From contig SWDT01000005.1 in the NCBI GenBank assembly GCA_009193035.1, forward strand, positions 248,001 through 312,000: DNA of 64,000 nucleotides, read 5' to 3'. The position numbers and the translations under genes are program-made. Below the pieces are notes generated by a model. That model did not search any database. It was not told where the DNA came from and was given only the letters and a program-made list of their open reading frames with translations. Numbering within the stretch: position 1 is the stretch's first letter; the number at the start of each line of letters is the position of its first letter. Of this stretch, positions 1 to 12,500 are shown in pieces. The DNA comes from Halicephalobus mephisto (taxonomy: Eukaryota > Nematoda > Chromadorea > Rhabditida > Panagrolaimidae).

Positions 1-502
1 TAAATTTTGAAATTTCAATTTTTTTAATTTTAGAAATTCTTTATTTTTATTTTTTTAATTTTACAAATTCTTAATTCTTTATTTTTTAATTTTATTTAAG
101 AATTAAATTTTGAAATTTCAATGTTTTTTTATTTTAATTTTTTAATTTTAGAAATTTTTTATTTTTTTTAAATTTTATTTCAAAATTAAGTAAAAAATTA
201 GAAAATTTCAATATTTTTAAAGTTTTATTTCAAAATTAAATTTTAAATTTTAAATTTCAATTTTTTTTAATTTTATTTCAAAATTAAGTAGAAAAGTGGA
301 AAATTTCAATGTTTTTTAATTTTGGAAATTTTTTATTTTTATTTTTTTTTTAATTTTATTTCAAAATTAAATTTTAAATTTTAAATTTTAAATTTCAATT
401 TTTTTAAATTTTATTTCAAAATTAAGTAGAAAAGTGGAAAATTTCAATGTTTTTTAATTTTGGAAATTTTTTATTTTTATTTTTTTTTAAATTTTATTTC
501 AG
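1..502 (+). repeat. AT-rich intron of unc-52 with imperfect tandem units
   Basis: No open coding frame is visible. The stretch is almost purely A/T and repeats variants of TTTCAAAATTAA and AAATTTCAATG with a unit of roughly 120 bases. It ends at a good acceptor (TTATTTCAG) at 502, so the window opens inside an intron of the perlecan gene. Confidence 0.7.
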
Positions 503-3500
503 ATTACGTGCCAGTTTTCTCCGGAAGCTCCACAATCGACATTCCGCCGTTGACGAACGAGCAGTGGCAAAATTTGGATTTAGAGCTGTCGGTTAAGCCC
601 AGCCACAAGGACGGTAAAATTAATTTTCCCAAATCTGCATTACTGTAATTTTCCAGGAGTGATTCTGCATACCACTAAGGGTGTGACCAGAAGTGGAGAA
701 ATTGAAAATTTTCATACAGTATATTTGAGAAAAGGAAAAGTTGTTTATGAAACGAAAATTGGGGCTACTCGTGACGAATTGGAGTCCAAGTGGCCTGTCA
801 GAATCGGAAAATGGTCGAAAATCAGAATCAAGAACAACGAAAACGAAAAAACTTTGATTGTGAATTCGGACGAGCCCGTGGTGAAGGCCGTGGGCTACCC
901 CAGCGAGGTGGTCCTGTCCGACGGGCCCTCGGGCAAGATCCATCTCGGCGGGGATCCAGATGCCGACGAAATTCCGAAATTTTCCGGAACAATTTCAAGG
1001 ATAATGATCAATCAACATCAAGTAGATCTGTTGCCCCCAAGAATCGTGACTTCTGTTTCCGGAGGAGATTCAGGAGTCATCGTCAGTGTCCAAGGTTCCG
1101 TGGAGCAGTCCGACGAGTGCACCAAGGAGCCTTGTCAAAACGACGGGATCTGCATCACCGCCAACGTCCACGAGGGCTTCAGATGCGAGTGTTCCGAACT
1201 TTTCCACGGAGCTTACTGTCAGTTCAAGGCCAGATTCTGCAAGTCTGGAGATTCCTGTGTTGCCGGATTCTGTGTCGAAGAAAACAGAAGATCCAACTGC
1301 ATCTGTCCCCTGGACAGAGAAGGACTCCGTTGCGAAAAGCCCATCCAGCCGAGGGAGAAATTCGGCGGATCCTACAAACTGAACGGAAACACGTCCTTCA
1401 TCGCGATTCCGCCCCCGCAAAGCGTCAAGAATTTCTCCTTGGGGTTGAAGGTGGAGCTTCAGAACCCCAAAGATCAGATTCTGGCTTACCTAGGATCTAA
1501 CTACAACCAGAAGACCTCAGAGTACATGGCTCTGGTCGTGAAGGACGGCAGATTCGTGAACATCTACCAAAACGGCGGAGGGAAATCCACTTTGGAGTCC
1601 GTGATGGATCTGGAGCCGGGGAAGAAATACGATGTCGAGATTTTCAGAACTGGTCATATTGCAGAAATGAAAATCAACGGTCAGAAGTCGTCCACAACAG
1701 TGAAAACAGTGGCTTTTCCTTCTGGAACAAGTATATTCCTCGGAGGATTCCCCCCGGGCATGACCCCGAGGAACCCTATCGTGCCCTACCACTACTTCAA
1801 CGGCTGCATAACTGGCATAGAACTGGATCGGATGAAAGTGGATGTCGATGGAATGGACGGGATCCTCAGTGGAGATCTGCAATCTTGCGAACCGGACGCC
1901 AGAGGGGACGAGGTCAAGTTGGACGAAAAAAAACATCCCGAAACGGATCCCGTACTAGTAGCTCAGCCGAGTCTGGTCCCCTTCACGACCGAGAAACCAG
2001 AAATAATCAAACTCGAAAAATCCGAAGACGACGATGACCACCTCGAAGTCGTTCCGGAAAAAGAGGAAAAATCTGGAGGAACTTGGACTTCTGAAGAGGA
2101 ACCGAACGAAGTTACAGTAAGCCCGTCAGAAGTCATTCATCAAGTTCACGAGGAAGAAAATGGAAAATTAGAAATAATAACTACTGTTGAAAGTCCGATT
2201 TTTGAAGTCGAAAGTCCAGAATCGGAAGAAGAATCTGAACCGATTACTGTAGCTCCAGATTCTTCAGAAAAAGAGAATATTCATCTTCAAGAAGAAAAAC
2301 AATTCGAAAACATCGCCTCCGGGGCCAAGTGCGAACCGAGTACCTGCGGGGACCACGGGGACTGCGAGGTGGTGAACACTACCCACGTGGTGTGTCAATG
2401 CAAGGACTACTACGACGGTCCTAATTGCGAAAATTTCAAACCTATAGAACATGCAGCGAGATTCGAAGGAAACGCTTACATCGTCTTCAGTTCTGATGAC
2501 TTTCCGCATCTCACGAGTGAAAGAGAAGAAACCATCGCCTTCAGGTTGAAGACCACCGCAAAGTACGGAGTCATCTTCTGGCAAGGCCAACAAGAAGGCG
2601 CTACAGTAACTGGAGAGGATTACATCTCCATCGGTCTTAACGACGGCTACCTCGTCTACAGGCAAGGATTTTTAGTCATTTTATCACACAAAAAATTAAC
2701 TCTTAGTCCCTAACAATTGCGAAACGTAACAATCGTCGCATTTTTCATAAATATTCGACATTTGTGACTTAATACTGACGATTAATGTTTGTTACTAGAC
2801 TAAAAGTTACATTTTTTTGTGTACTGATATCGGTGGATTTTATATGATATATAGATACATTAAAACGGGTCTGATTATCTGATACATTAGATTCAATGTA
2901 CAGTTCCATTATGTTCACATAAGAAAAATTAACTTTTAGTTCAGTAACAATTATAAAATATGATAAAAACGTAACAATCGTCGCATTTTTCATAAATATT
3001 CGACATTTGCGACAAAAATTAAAATATAACAGTAATGATTTTTATCTGTTACTGTGTCAAAAATTACAATTTCGTAGGTTTTAGAATCTAGTCCAGGATT
3101 CTGAAATCTCTAAAAATCTTGAAGTTTCTAGAATCTGTTCGAACTTTTCACCGAGTTTCATAGTCTGTTAGAAAATTCTAAAATTTTCCAAAACCTCGAT
3201 ATTCTAGAATCTTTCAAAATTTAATGAACATTTTCGAAATTACCCAAAATCAAAAATTTTTAAATTTCTTTAATTTTTAAGTTTTTAAATTTTTTAAATA
3301 TGATTATTGTTTCAGTTACGAATTAGGAGGAGGGGCTGCTCAGATCGTGTCCATCAACCCTGTCAACGACGGGAAGGAGCACATTGTCAAGGCCATTCGT
3401 CGGGGGAGGAACGGAACTCTGCTGGTGGACAACGACCCCCCAGTGACGGGGGCTTCCTCGGGGATCTTGGCGATGTTGAACGTCGAAGGTCATGTTTACA

Positions 3501-3712
3501 TCGGAGGGGTCCCGGATCTGGAGTTGATGACAGGTGGTCTTCATTCCCACAACCTCGTCGGATGTGTCGCTGACGTGCTTCTGAACGGCCAGAAGTTGGA
3601 TCTGATGGCGAACGCCGTCGATGGAGTCAACGTGAAGCCCTGCGATTCTTGGCGAACATCGAAAAGAAGATGGATGAAGTCCCGTAAATACAAAAAACTA
3701 GTTATTGGATAA
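503..3712 (+). CDS. unc-52: Perlecan (basement-membrane heparan sulfate proteoglycan core), C-terminal part
   Basis: Three exons are visible: 503-613, 657-2661 and 3316-3712 (stop). The gene is partial, because upstream exons lie outside the window. Domain order is laminin-G 1, two EGF modules (about 1115-1350), laminin-G 2 (to about 1890), a long acidic low-complexity linker (1900-2310), a third EGF (2325-2440) and laminin-G 3. This LG-EGF-EGF-LG-EGF-LG order, with a terminal Cys in the last laminin-G, is that of perlecan domain V; the vertebrate protein has two EGFs before the last LG, this one has one. Known role: secreted basement-membrane scaffold that anchors body-wall muscle. The first intron is 43 nt. 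The second appears to use a GC donor (AG/GCAAGG) and carries a transposable element. Neurexin and agrin were considered but fit the EGF spacing and last LG less well. Confidence 0.92.
2685..3070. mobile_element. Dispersed inverted-repeat element, copy 1 (MITE-like)
   Basis: This element of about 390 bp lies in the last visible unc-52 intron. Its left end begins CACAAAAAATTAAC and its right end is a degenerate reverse complement of that. The middle holds a second inverted pair around a unique core containing AAAACGGGTCTGATTATC. Copies recur at 43941-44346 and 52117-52522. No transposase is present, so a non-autonomous DNA transposon is inferred. The shared minus-strand open frame is not convincing as a protein. 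Confidence 0.75.
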
Positions 3713-3831
3713 GTCGTTGATCCCCAATCCACTGCCCAAAGCTGCTTTCAAGCCTTCCCATTTCACTTGCCTCCAGATCCTTGCCTACTCGAATAGACTT
3801 TGCTCAACATTATCTACTTTTTTATAAAGTT

Positions 3832-3837
3832 AATAAA
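3832..3837 (+). terminator. Poly(A) signal of unc-52
   Basis: An AATAAA hexamer lies 120 bases after the unc-52 stop codon, in a T-rich context. Confidence 0.7.
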
Positions 3838-3844
3838 ATTCATT

Positions 3845-4235
3845 TTTTTAAACGTGAAATTTATAATTTTCCAAAATGCAATGGAGGATTCTAAAACCTC
3901 CGAAAATTTCACAAAAGATTCCAGAATTTTATGGAAACTTTCTTTAGAACCTTCTAGAATTCTATAAAACATTCTAAAACTTCTGAAAATTTCACAAAAG
4001 ATTCCAGAATACCATAGAAATTTTTTTTAGAATTTTCTAGAATTCTGAAATCTTCAAAAATTCCATTAAAACTTTTTCAAAGTATTATAGAAGATTCTAA
4101 AACCTCCGAAAATTTCACAAAAGATTCCAGAATTTTATGGAAACTTTTTTTAGAATTTTCTAGAATTCTGAAATCTTCAAGAATTCCACGACAACTTTTC
4201 CGAAGTATTATAGAAGATTCTGAAATTTTCAAATA
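3845..4235. repeat. Imperfect tandem repeats (TTCTAGAATTCTG family)
   Basis: Three to four degenerate units share the core CACAAAAGATTCCAGAAT and then TAGAATTTTCTAGAATTC. Related low-complexity arrays occur at 16590-17000 and 47230-47850. No gene is seen here. Confidence 0.6.
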
Positions 4236-4289
4236 AATTTAAAAATTTTTGTTTTGAATTTTTCTTAAAAACTTTTATTTTTTATTTTT

Positions 4290-4400
4290 ACAGTAAAGTA
4301 ACATTAGCTTGATGTTGATGACTGTATCGTCCAAGTAGTCAACGATAAGCGGCTGAAGTGGCCCCTCCCACTGCCCGAGGGAGACTTGGTTGAATCTCCC
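4290..4400. other. Unexplained GC-rich island with consecutive hairpins
   Basis: This compact island sits in otherwise AT-only DNA between unc-52 and swsn-4. Three stems can be drawn: GTTGATGACT with AGTAGTCAAC, AGTGG with CCACT, and GGGAGA with TCTCCC. The minus strand is also open for about 40 codons without an ATG start and ends near a possible donor. It could be a structured RNA, an orphan exon or a transposon relic; I do not recognise it. Confidence 0.4.
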
Positions 4401-4640
4401 AAAAAAAAGTAAAAAAAGTAAAAAAAGTAAAAAAATAAAAAAATAAAAAAATAAAAAATTAAAATTAAAAAAAATTAAAAATCCTAAAAAATAAACTTTC
4501 GAAATCTTTTATCTTATTTATTTTTTTATATAATTTTTTTAAATTCTAAAAAAAAATTAAATTTGTTTAATTTTATATATTTTTTATATTTTTTAAATCG
4601 CCTTTTAAATATTGATTATATATTTAATTTTCTCTTTAGA
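4401..4640. other. A/T-only spacer
   Basis: Poly-A runs (AAAAAAGTAAAAAAG units) followed by TTTATATA-like sequence. Nothing coding or structured was seen. Confidence 0.6.
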
Positions 4641-5019
4641 TAAATATGAATTTATCTGGAATAGTGATTTTTGGTAAAATTAGGAATTTTTGAAGGTGGA
4701 TTTTGAAAGATTTTTGGGTGTTTGCGAAGGACGAATTTCATCGATTTGTGTCTGGCATAATGCGACCCGGTCCCTCGCTCGCTGGTTCTGAGAGAAGAAC
4801 GTCGCTTGTTCTCTTTCGAAAGGGCCTTTTGCTCCGTTGCATGGCTTTCGCGACCGACAGTGGTGCGAGTAGATTTGGTTGCTCGTTTTTCCTCGACAGC
4901 GAAAGAAAGAAAAGGGTCTTCCACTCTGGTTTTAGTGCGCGCGTTTGCCAGGGAATTTTTCTGTTTTTATCGCGGGAGTTGTGAACATTTTTGAAATTCG
5001 TTGAAAGGAGAACTTCCAG
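4641..5019 (+). promoter_or_regulatory. Probable promoter and 5' leader region of swsn-4
   Basis: Base composition rises sharply to a CG-containing, non-repetitive stretch (GCGACCCGG, TCGCTCGC, GTGCGCGCG) that ends at the swsn-4 start. The last bases before the ATG are CTTCCAG, a splice acceptor with no paired exon visible, suggesting trans-splicing of a leader. Open frames on both strands here look accidental. Confidence 0.5.
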
Positions 5020-8000
5020 ATGGAAGGTACCGGAAGCTACATGACGGTCCCAGCACCGTCACTAAGTAGCGACACCAGTTCTCAAGGAGGATCGATCCAG
5101 AACCAGGCAAATGGACTCGCGAGCTCCGAGGTTTACATCGCCAAGGTCCAGAACACGATGGCCGTCATGGAGGACCAGAATCTCACCAACGACCCCAGGT
5201 ACTCTGGACTCAACGAGCTCAAAAACAGACTCCAAGGTAATTATCGATTTTTTACTTTTTATATGGGGGATTTTAGGGAAAGAACCCCTTGTTTCTTCCA
5301 ATGAACAAACGTCGTCGACCACCACGAAACCCAAGAAACCTCTAGATCCCAAGTATGTGAAGCAGCTAAAAGCTCAAATTCAAGCTTTCAAACACGCCAA
5401 AGTCTACGGCAACATCCCCGCGAATTTGCTCGCGGAAGCCACCGTCGCCGTTCCTAACGTCAGGAAGAAGCCCGAGCAGTTGCCGCCTCCGTTCGAGCTC
5501 CCCGCAGAATGCAACGGTGTCAAGCTTCCTTACGATATTATGAAACTTCAGCAGATGATGCTCATGAAAGCCGCGAAAACCGCTGTAACTCATCCGTTGC
5601 CAAAGTCGATCGATCCTATGGTCATTGCGAAAGAACGAGATCAAAGGTTTGTTTTTTGATGAATTTCCATATATCAATTTCAACAATTAGATCCCATATA
5701 CCAATTTCAACAACTAAATTCCATATATCAACTTGTTAACGACCATATTTAGCGATTTCTGAAGAATTGGCATTCATATATCGACTTTTTAGGATCGCAA
5801 CGAGAATCATGGCTCGTATCAAGGAATTATCAAATTTGCCGGCGAATTTGCCTTCGCATCTCAGAATGAAAGCTGAGATAGAGCTTCGAGGACTCAGATT
5901 GATCAACATGCAAGCTGCTGTTCGTCGAGAAGTTCTTCATGCTTTGAAGGTTGGCAGTACAGTTGAATACGGCTTGAATGCTCACGCTTATCGTCGAATC
6001 AAGAAGCACACCCTGCGTGAAGCTCGTGTTACTGAAAGATTGGAGAAACAGCAGAAAATGGAGCAGGAAAGAAAAAGAAGGCTTCGTCATTCTGATTTCC
6101 TGCAATCCATGGTCCAAGCTAATCGTGAATTCCGTGAATTCCACAAGAACAATCAGAACAAGATCCAGAAAGTCAAGAAAGCTGTTGTTACTTATCATGC
6201 GAACAGTGAAAAGGAACGCAAGAAGGATGAACTCAAGAACGAGAAGCTGCGTATGATGAAACTCATGCAAGAAGACGAAGAAGGTTATCGTCAATTGCTG
6301 GATGAGAAGAAAGATAAACGTCTGGTTTATCTCCTACAACAAACAGATGAATACGTTGAAAGTCTCACTGGACTTGTTAAACAGCATCAATCCACTGAAA
6401 AGAAACGCAAGAAGCAGGAAAGAAGAGATGCCAAACTTGCGAGTAAAAATCAAGGTAATTTTATTATTTTTGTAAAATAGAAAGGGATTTTTTTAGATGA
6501 TGAATTGCAAGTTATTATTCGTAATTGTACTACTGGGGAACTTTTGAAACCAGAAGAAACTCCAGCAGCCGATGAACTTGATGCTTGGCTTGAAACCCAT
6601 CCTGGATTTGAAGTTGTTTCTCGTGATGCATTGTCTGATAGTGATGATGAAGAAGAAAAAATGACAGAAAGACCAAAAGAGGTGGATGATGAATTTGAAG
6701 GTCTTGATGAAGAAACTCGTACGAAGAAAATTATTGAAAAAGCAAGAAATGAAGAAGATGAATATGATCAACGTAGTAGAAAACAAATGGAATCATATTA
6801 TGCAACTGCTCACAAAATCAAAGAAGTGGTTGCAGCTCAACATTCGACTCTTGGTGGTGGTGATCCTACTTTGCAATTGAAACCATACCAATTGAAGGGT
6901 CTTGAATGGATGGTTTCTCTATATAACAACAATCTTAATGGTATTTTGGCTGATGAAATGGGTCTTGGAAAGACTATTCAAACTGTTGCTTTGATTACAT
7001 ATTTGATGGAAGTTAAGAAAATCAATGGACCGTATTTGATTATTGTTCCGTTGTCAACTATTTCTAATTGGGCATTGGAGTTGGAAAAATGGGCTCCACA
7101 TGTTGTTAAGATTATCTACAAAGGTGACAAGGATACTCGTAAACGGTTGGATGTTGCAGTAAGAAGAGGAGCTTTCAATGTATTGTTGACCACTTATGAC
7201 TATGTTTTGAAAGAAAAAGCTGTTTTGGGAAAAATTCGTTGGAAGTATATGATTATTGATGAAGGACATAGGATGAAGAATCATAATTGTAAATTGACAT
7301 TGACTTTGAATGCTTATTTTACTGCACAACATCGTTTATTGTTGACAGGAACACCGCTTCAGAATAAGTTGCCTGAATTGTGGGCTTTGTTGAATTTCTT
7401 ATTGCCATCTATTTTTAGTTCTTGTGGTACTTTTGAACAATGGTTTAATGCTCCATTTGCCACAACAGGAGAAAAAGTGGAATTAAATCAAGAAGAGACT
7501 ATGCTTATTATTCGACGTCTTCATAAGGTTTTGAGACCGTTTTTGTTGAGAAGATTGAAAAAAGAAGTTGAATCTCAGTTACCAGAAAAAACTGAACAAA
7601 TAATTAAATGTGATATGAGTCCACTTCAAAGGATTTTATATCAACATATGCAGAGAGGATTATTGCTTGATGGAAAGAAGGAAGGTGGACGTGCTTTGAT
7701 GAATACAGTTGTTCATTTAAGGAAATTATGTAATCATCCATTCCTTTTTGATAACGTTGAAGATGAATGTAGAAGTTTTTGGAAACGGGAGATTAGTGGA
7801 ATGGATCTCATTCGTGTTGCTGGAAAATTTGAATTATTGGATAGAATGATACCTAAATTGAAAGCTGGAGGACATAGAATTTTAATTTTTTGTCAAATGA
7901 CACAATTGATGACAATTATGGAAGATTTCTTTAATTATAGAGGTATGATAAGTTTTTTGAAATTGTAATTATTGGTATTTTTAGGATGGATGTATCTTAG

Positions 8001-9306
8001 ATTGGATGGATCTACGAAACCGGATGAACGTGGTGAATTATTGAAAATATTTAATGCAGAAAATTCGCCATATTTTTTGTTTATGTTATCTACACGTGCT
8101 GGTGGTCTTGGTTTGAATCTTCAGACAGCAGATACTGTAATTATATTTGATTCTGATTGGAATCCTCATCAAGATATGCAAGCACAAGATCGTGCTCATC
8201 GTATTGGACAAAAGAAAGAAGTACGTGTTTTTCGTCTTATTACTGTTAATTCAGTTGAAGAGAAAATTCTTGCTGCTGCTAGATTTAAATTGAATGTTGA
8301 TGAAAAAGTAATTCAAGCAGGTAAATTTGATCAAAGATCGACAGGAGCAGAACGTCGACAGATGCTTGAAGAAATTATTCGTCGTGAAGAAGAAAATGAT
8401 GAAGATGAATTACCAGATGATGAAGCAATTAATATGATTATTGCTCGTGGTGATGATGAATTTGAAGCATTCCAGAAAATGGATCAAGAAAGACATGTTC
8501 AGGATTCTAAAATTTGTCCTGAAAGATTGATTACAGATGATGAAATTCCAGAAAGTTTAATTCAAAGTTCGAAGAATTTTGAAGAAAGTTATAATAATCC
8601 AGATAAAAGTTTCATTGATGATACGACAGATGGTAGAAGAGCAAGGAAGAAAGTAGATTATTCGACGGATTTAATGTCGGATAAAGAATGGCTGAAATCA
8701 ATTGATGATGGATTATCAGATGGTGATGATGATGAAGAAGAAAAAAAGCCAAAAGGAAAAAGAGGTAGAAAAAAGAAGATTAGAGATGATGAAGATGATG
8801 ATGATGAAAGTAGTCGTCCTGGAAAAAAACGTAAAAGAGAAGGAACAAGATCAGATGATCCTATGCAGATTCATTTAACACAAATGTTGGAAACTTTGAT
8901 TAATTATGCAGATAGTAATGGACGACAAATTTCTATTGAATTTATGCAATTACCAACGAGGAAGGAGCTACCGGAATATTATGAGTTGGTGAATACTCCG
9001 ATTGATTTTCTAAAAATTAGAAAAAATCTCAGAAATGGGAAATACACGAATGTTGAAAGTATGAGTGAGGATATTGAGTTGTTGTGTCTTAATGCTCAAC
9101 GTTTTAATCGAGAGGATTCGGAAATTTATCAAGATTCAAAAATTCTTCAAGCAGTTTGGAGCAGACTGCAAGCTAATCCGGCACCTATTGAAGCAGGTCC
9201 ATCATCGGCTTCTCCTATGACAACTGGAATCTCATCAAGTGAAGCTGGTACCCCTAATCCGGTCAACAGCAAGGAAGAATCAAATTCTGGAATTCCTGAC
9301 AATTAA
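5020..9306 (+). CDS. swsn-4: Brahma/BRG1-type SWI/SNF chromatin-remodelling ATPase
   Basis: Five phase-consistent exons (5020-5236, 5277-5646, 5793-6454, 6497-7942, 7985-9306) give 1338 aa. Domains in order: QLQ (about residues 96-130), HSA (205-330), BRK (about 417-465, [20 protein letters not shown]), SNF2 ATPase with Walker A DEMGLGKT (near 571) and a DEGH box (near 670), helicase C domain, a KRGRKKK-type AT-hook-like basic stretch, and a C-terminal bromodomain with the acetyl-lysine-binding Asn in NAQRFN (near 1267). This is the catalytic subunit of BAF/PBAF complexes in the nucleus. The protein is shorter than human BRG1 because the proline-rich N-terminus is reduced. Exons 1-3 favour C/G-ending codons while exons 4-5 favour A/T-ending codons. 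The ATG follows an acceptor-like CTTCCAG. Downstream, the CLC gene starts after 237 bp. Confidence 0.97.
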
Positions 9307-9440
9307 TTTAACGATTGATCTTGGTTATTTTTTTTTTCGATTTTTTTTTGTAATTTATTGTATCGATTTATGATCTATTTTCACAAATGTTTTATGATTT
9401 CTTTTACAACTATTTTTGGCCGATTTAGGTTTTTTGGAGA

Positions 9441-9446
9441 AATAAA
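9441..9446 (+). terminator. Poly(A) signal of swsn-4
   Basis: An AATAAA hexamer lies 135 bases after the swsn-4 stop and about 100 bases before the next start codon. A T-rich tract lies between them, the spacing typical of nematode operons. Confidence 0.65.
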
Positions 9447-9542
9447 ATCAGTCAAAGGAATGACTGGTTTCCGGTGATTGATTGAAGTTTGGAAACGAAA
9501 CCCCGTGGTTTTTAATTTTGTTGATAATTTTATTTTTTTGAG

Positions 9543-12500
9543 ATGAAGACAACTGTATCTCAAAGGAAAAGAATTCCAGGAGCTACGTTGAGAAAACCAG
9601 AATTTAAAAATATAAATATATATGAAAAAAAATTAAAAAATAATTGTAAATTTGATGAAAAAAATGAAAATTTTGGAAAATTTTATGAAAGAATTAATTC
9701 AAATAATTTTAAATCGAAAATTAAAAGTAAGTTTTTTTTTGTTTTTTTTTAAAGTTTAGTTGGGATTTAGGACATTGGAGAAGATTGTCGAAATTTTTGG
9801 TCGAAGATTGGTTTTTGTCTGCCGTTTTGGGCGTTATTGTGGCTTTGATCTCTATTTGTGTCGATGTTAGTTATGAATATATTAATTATTGTAAGTTTTT
9901 ATTATTAAGAAATGTAAAATTTTGGAATTTAAAATTGATAATTTTTTGAAATTCAAAATTCCCGCGTAAAATGAGCGAAAAAAGGTAAATATGGCAGGTT
10001 TATTGACTCGCTCTTGTTTTCTAGATTTTCAAGACAGAAAGTGGCAAATCTGGTAATTTTTTGGAAGAGCAAATTGCCGTTTTTTTTGTTCTTTTTAGTT
10101 TTTGAAGGACAGTTTTGACATTTTTTAGGAATTCGCGTCGAGACATGCAAGTGTAAAAAATGGCAAATCTGGTAATTTTTTGGAAGAGCAAATTAAGTGC
10201 TGTTTTTCTCGCCTTTTTTCAAGGACAGTTTTGACACTTTCTAGAAGTTCGCGTTAAAATAAAAATTCAAAAATGGCAAATCTGGTGATTTTCGAAAAAG
10301 TTAACTGGTATTATTTTGACCATGTTTTTTGATTTTTTCGAAACAGTTTTGGCAATTTTGAAAGGTTCTGGAAATTCGTGTCAAAACATTCAAATGAAAA
10401 AAGTAAACTTGGCAATCCTATCTAAATCGACTTGTTCCGTTCCCGTTCACTTTTGCTTTTACAACAATCCTAAAAATTTCCGAAAATTAAAAAAATCATA
10501 AAAACCTCAAGTTTGTTTTAAATTAATCATACTGTTATAAAAACGAAAGTGGGCGTTTTTATGGAATTGTCTGGACAAAATTTTTCAAAACTTTCTTGTC
10601 GAGACCGGAAATGATAAAATTTAACGTTCCTGATTCTATAAATATCTATAATCATTAATTTAAAAATCAAAAACAAGTTTTATCGAAAATTGTCTCGAAA
10701 GGAATGTCTAGAATTCCTCAGAAACTACAGTAACCTACATGATAATTGTGATTTTGCACGATTTCGACATCATGAACTTTTTACAAAATTGTCTCGAAGG
10801 GAATTTTCAGAAAATCCTAAAAACCAAAGTAACCTAAAATTTCGGTTTTATGAAATATTGATTTTGTAATTTTTAACACTTTTTAAATCAATAACATAAA
10901 AATCATATATGGAATTTTTACAAAATTGTCTCGAAGGGAATTTTTAGAAGATTCTAAAAACCAAAGTAACCTAAAATTTCGATTTTATGAAATATTGATT
11001 TTGTAATCTTCGACATTTCGGAATCAATAAGTAAGAAATCATATATGGAATTTTTACAAAATTGTCTCGAAGGGAATTTTTAGAAGATTCTAAAACCAAA
11101 GTAGCCTAAAATCTTGATTTTGCGCAGTAGTGATTTCGTAATCAATGTTTTTATAATTGCGTTCTTCTCAGATAGATCTAGGAATTTCGATATTAGGATG
11201 TACGAGATATAAAACCTTCTGTCTATCCTCTGAGGTTAATTTTCATATATGAAAACTTTAATTGATATGCAAAAATTTTATAAAAGTACTTTTTAGAAAA
11301 GTAATTAGTTTTAATTTTGTTCTGTATTTTGTAGAAATAGTTATTTTTCATTTTTTCGTGATATACTTTAGTCCGTGTGCTCATCTACGACTACGCGCTG
11401 AACTACGACAAACTCCTGGCCTTCATCTGCTGGACGTCCCATATGACTCTCTTCGTCGCTGCTGCCGCCCTGGTTTGCAAGTATGTAGCTAAACAAGCCG
11501 TGGGATCTGGGATTCCGGAAATGAAGGTGATAATGAACGGTTTTGTGCTTCAGAATTACCTGACTATAAGGACGATGGTTGCGAAGGTTGTTGGTCTCGT
11601 TCTTGTCCTTGGATCGGGACTGCCGGTCGGGAAAGAAGGTCCATTTGTCCACATTGGAGCTATTGTTGGAGTTTCGTTATCGAAATTAACAGCGAAACTT
11701 CAAGGAATCAAATATATTTCGAACGAAAGTAGGGAATTCCAGAATCTGCTTTCCGGCACGGCCGCGGGGATCGCTTGCACGTTTTACTCTCCTTGTGGAG
11801 CTGTGCTGTACGCCGTGGAGTCCACTCATAAGTACTTCGCCGTGAAGCACTCTTGGGGAAGCTACCTGGCCACTACTTGTGCTGCCCTGGTGTTCAGGTA
11901 CGCGAACCGGCTCATCGCCCCGCCCCACATCGGGGACACTATCCTGGCCTACTACGAAACCTACTTTCCCAATGAAGTCTTCGTTGCTGAGGAGATCCCA
12001 GTGTTTATCCTTCTTGGGTAAGGTTATTTTAAAAATTGATATATCAAGTTTTAATTTTTCAGAGTTTTATGTGGTTTACTAGGAGCTTCCTTCGTTTACG
12101 TCCATCGGAAAATCGTCCATTTCAGAAAAGTCAACAAGACTTACCGAAGAATCTTCGGGAAAAATTACAACATTTCTTTTACCATTTTTGTCGCTTTCGT
12201 AGTCGGAGTCATCACTTATCCAGATGGATTCGGTCACTGGATCGGCGGAAAAGTAAGTTTCGAAATCTTTCGATATATGAACTTTTTTTATATATGGACT
12301 TTTTCGATATATAATTTTTTTCTATATATGGACTTTTTCGATATATGAATTTTTTCAATATATGAATTTTTTTGATATATGAACTTTTTCGATATATAAA
12401 TTTTTTCTATATATGAACTTTTTCTATATATGAACTTTTTCGATATATGAACTTTTTCTATATATGAACTTTTTCGATATATGAACTTTTTCGATATATG

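Noticed and set aside
2769..2993. Minus-strand protein frame shared by three loci
   Set aside because: The frame follows the copies of an inverted-repeat element; composition and lack of any domain suggest it is a by-product of the repeat.
503..3712. Neurexin or agrin
   Set aside because: Laminin-G and EGF modules fit several proteins, but the EGF pair with REGLRCE, the acidic linker and the final LG with YIGGVPDLELMTGG match perlecan domain V better.
4290..4400. Reverse-transcriptase YxDD motif (VDYLDD) on the minus strand
   Set aside because: No flanking reverse-transcriptase motifs and the frame is only about 40 codons; a chance match.
4703..4984. 93-codon plus-strand frame upstream of swsn-4
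   Set aside because: Both strands are open here because of base composition; position and the acceptor before 5020 suggest promoter and leader.
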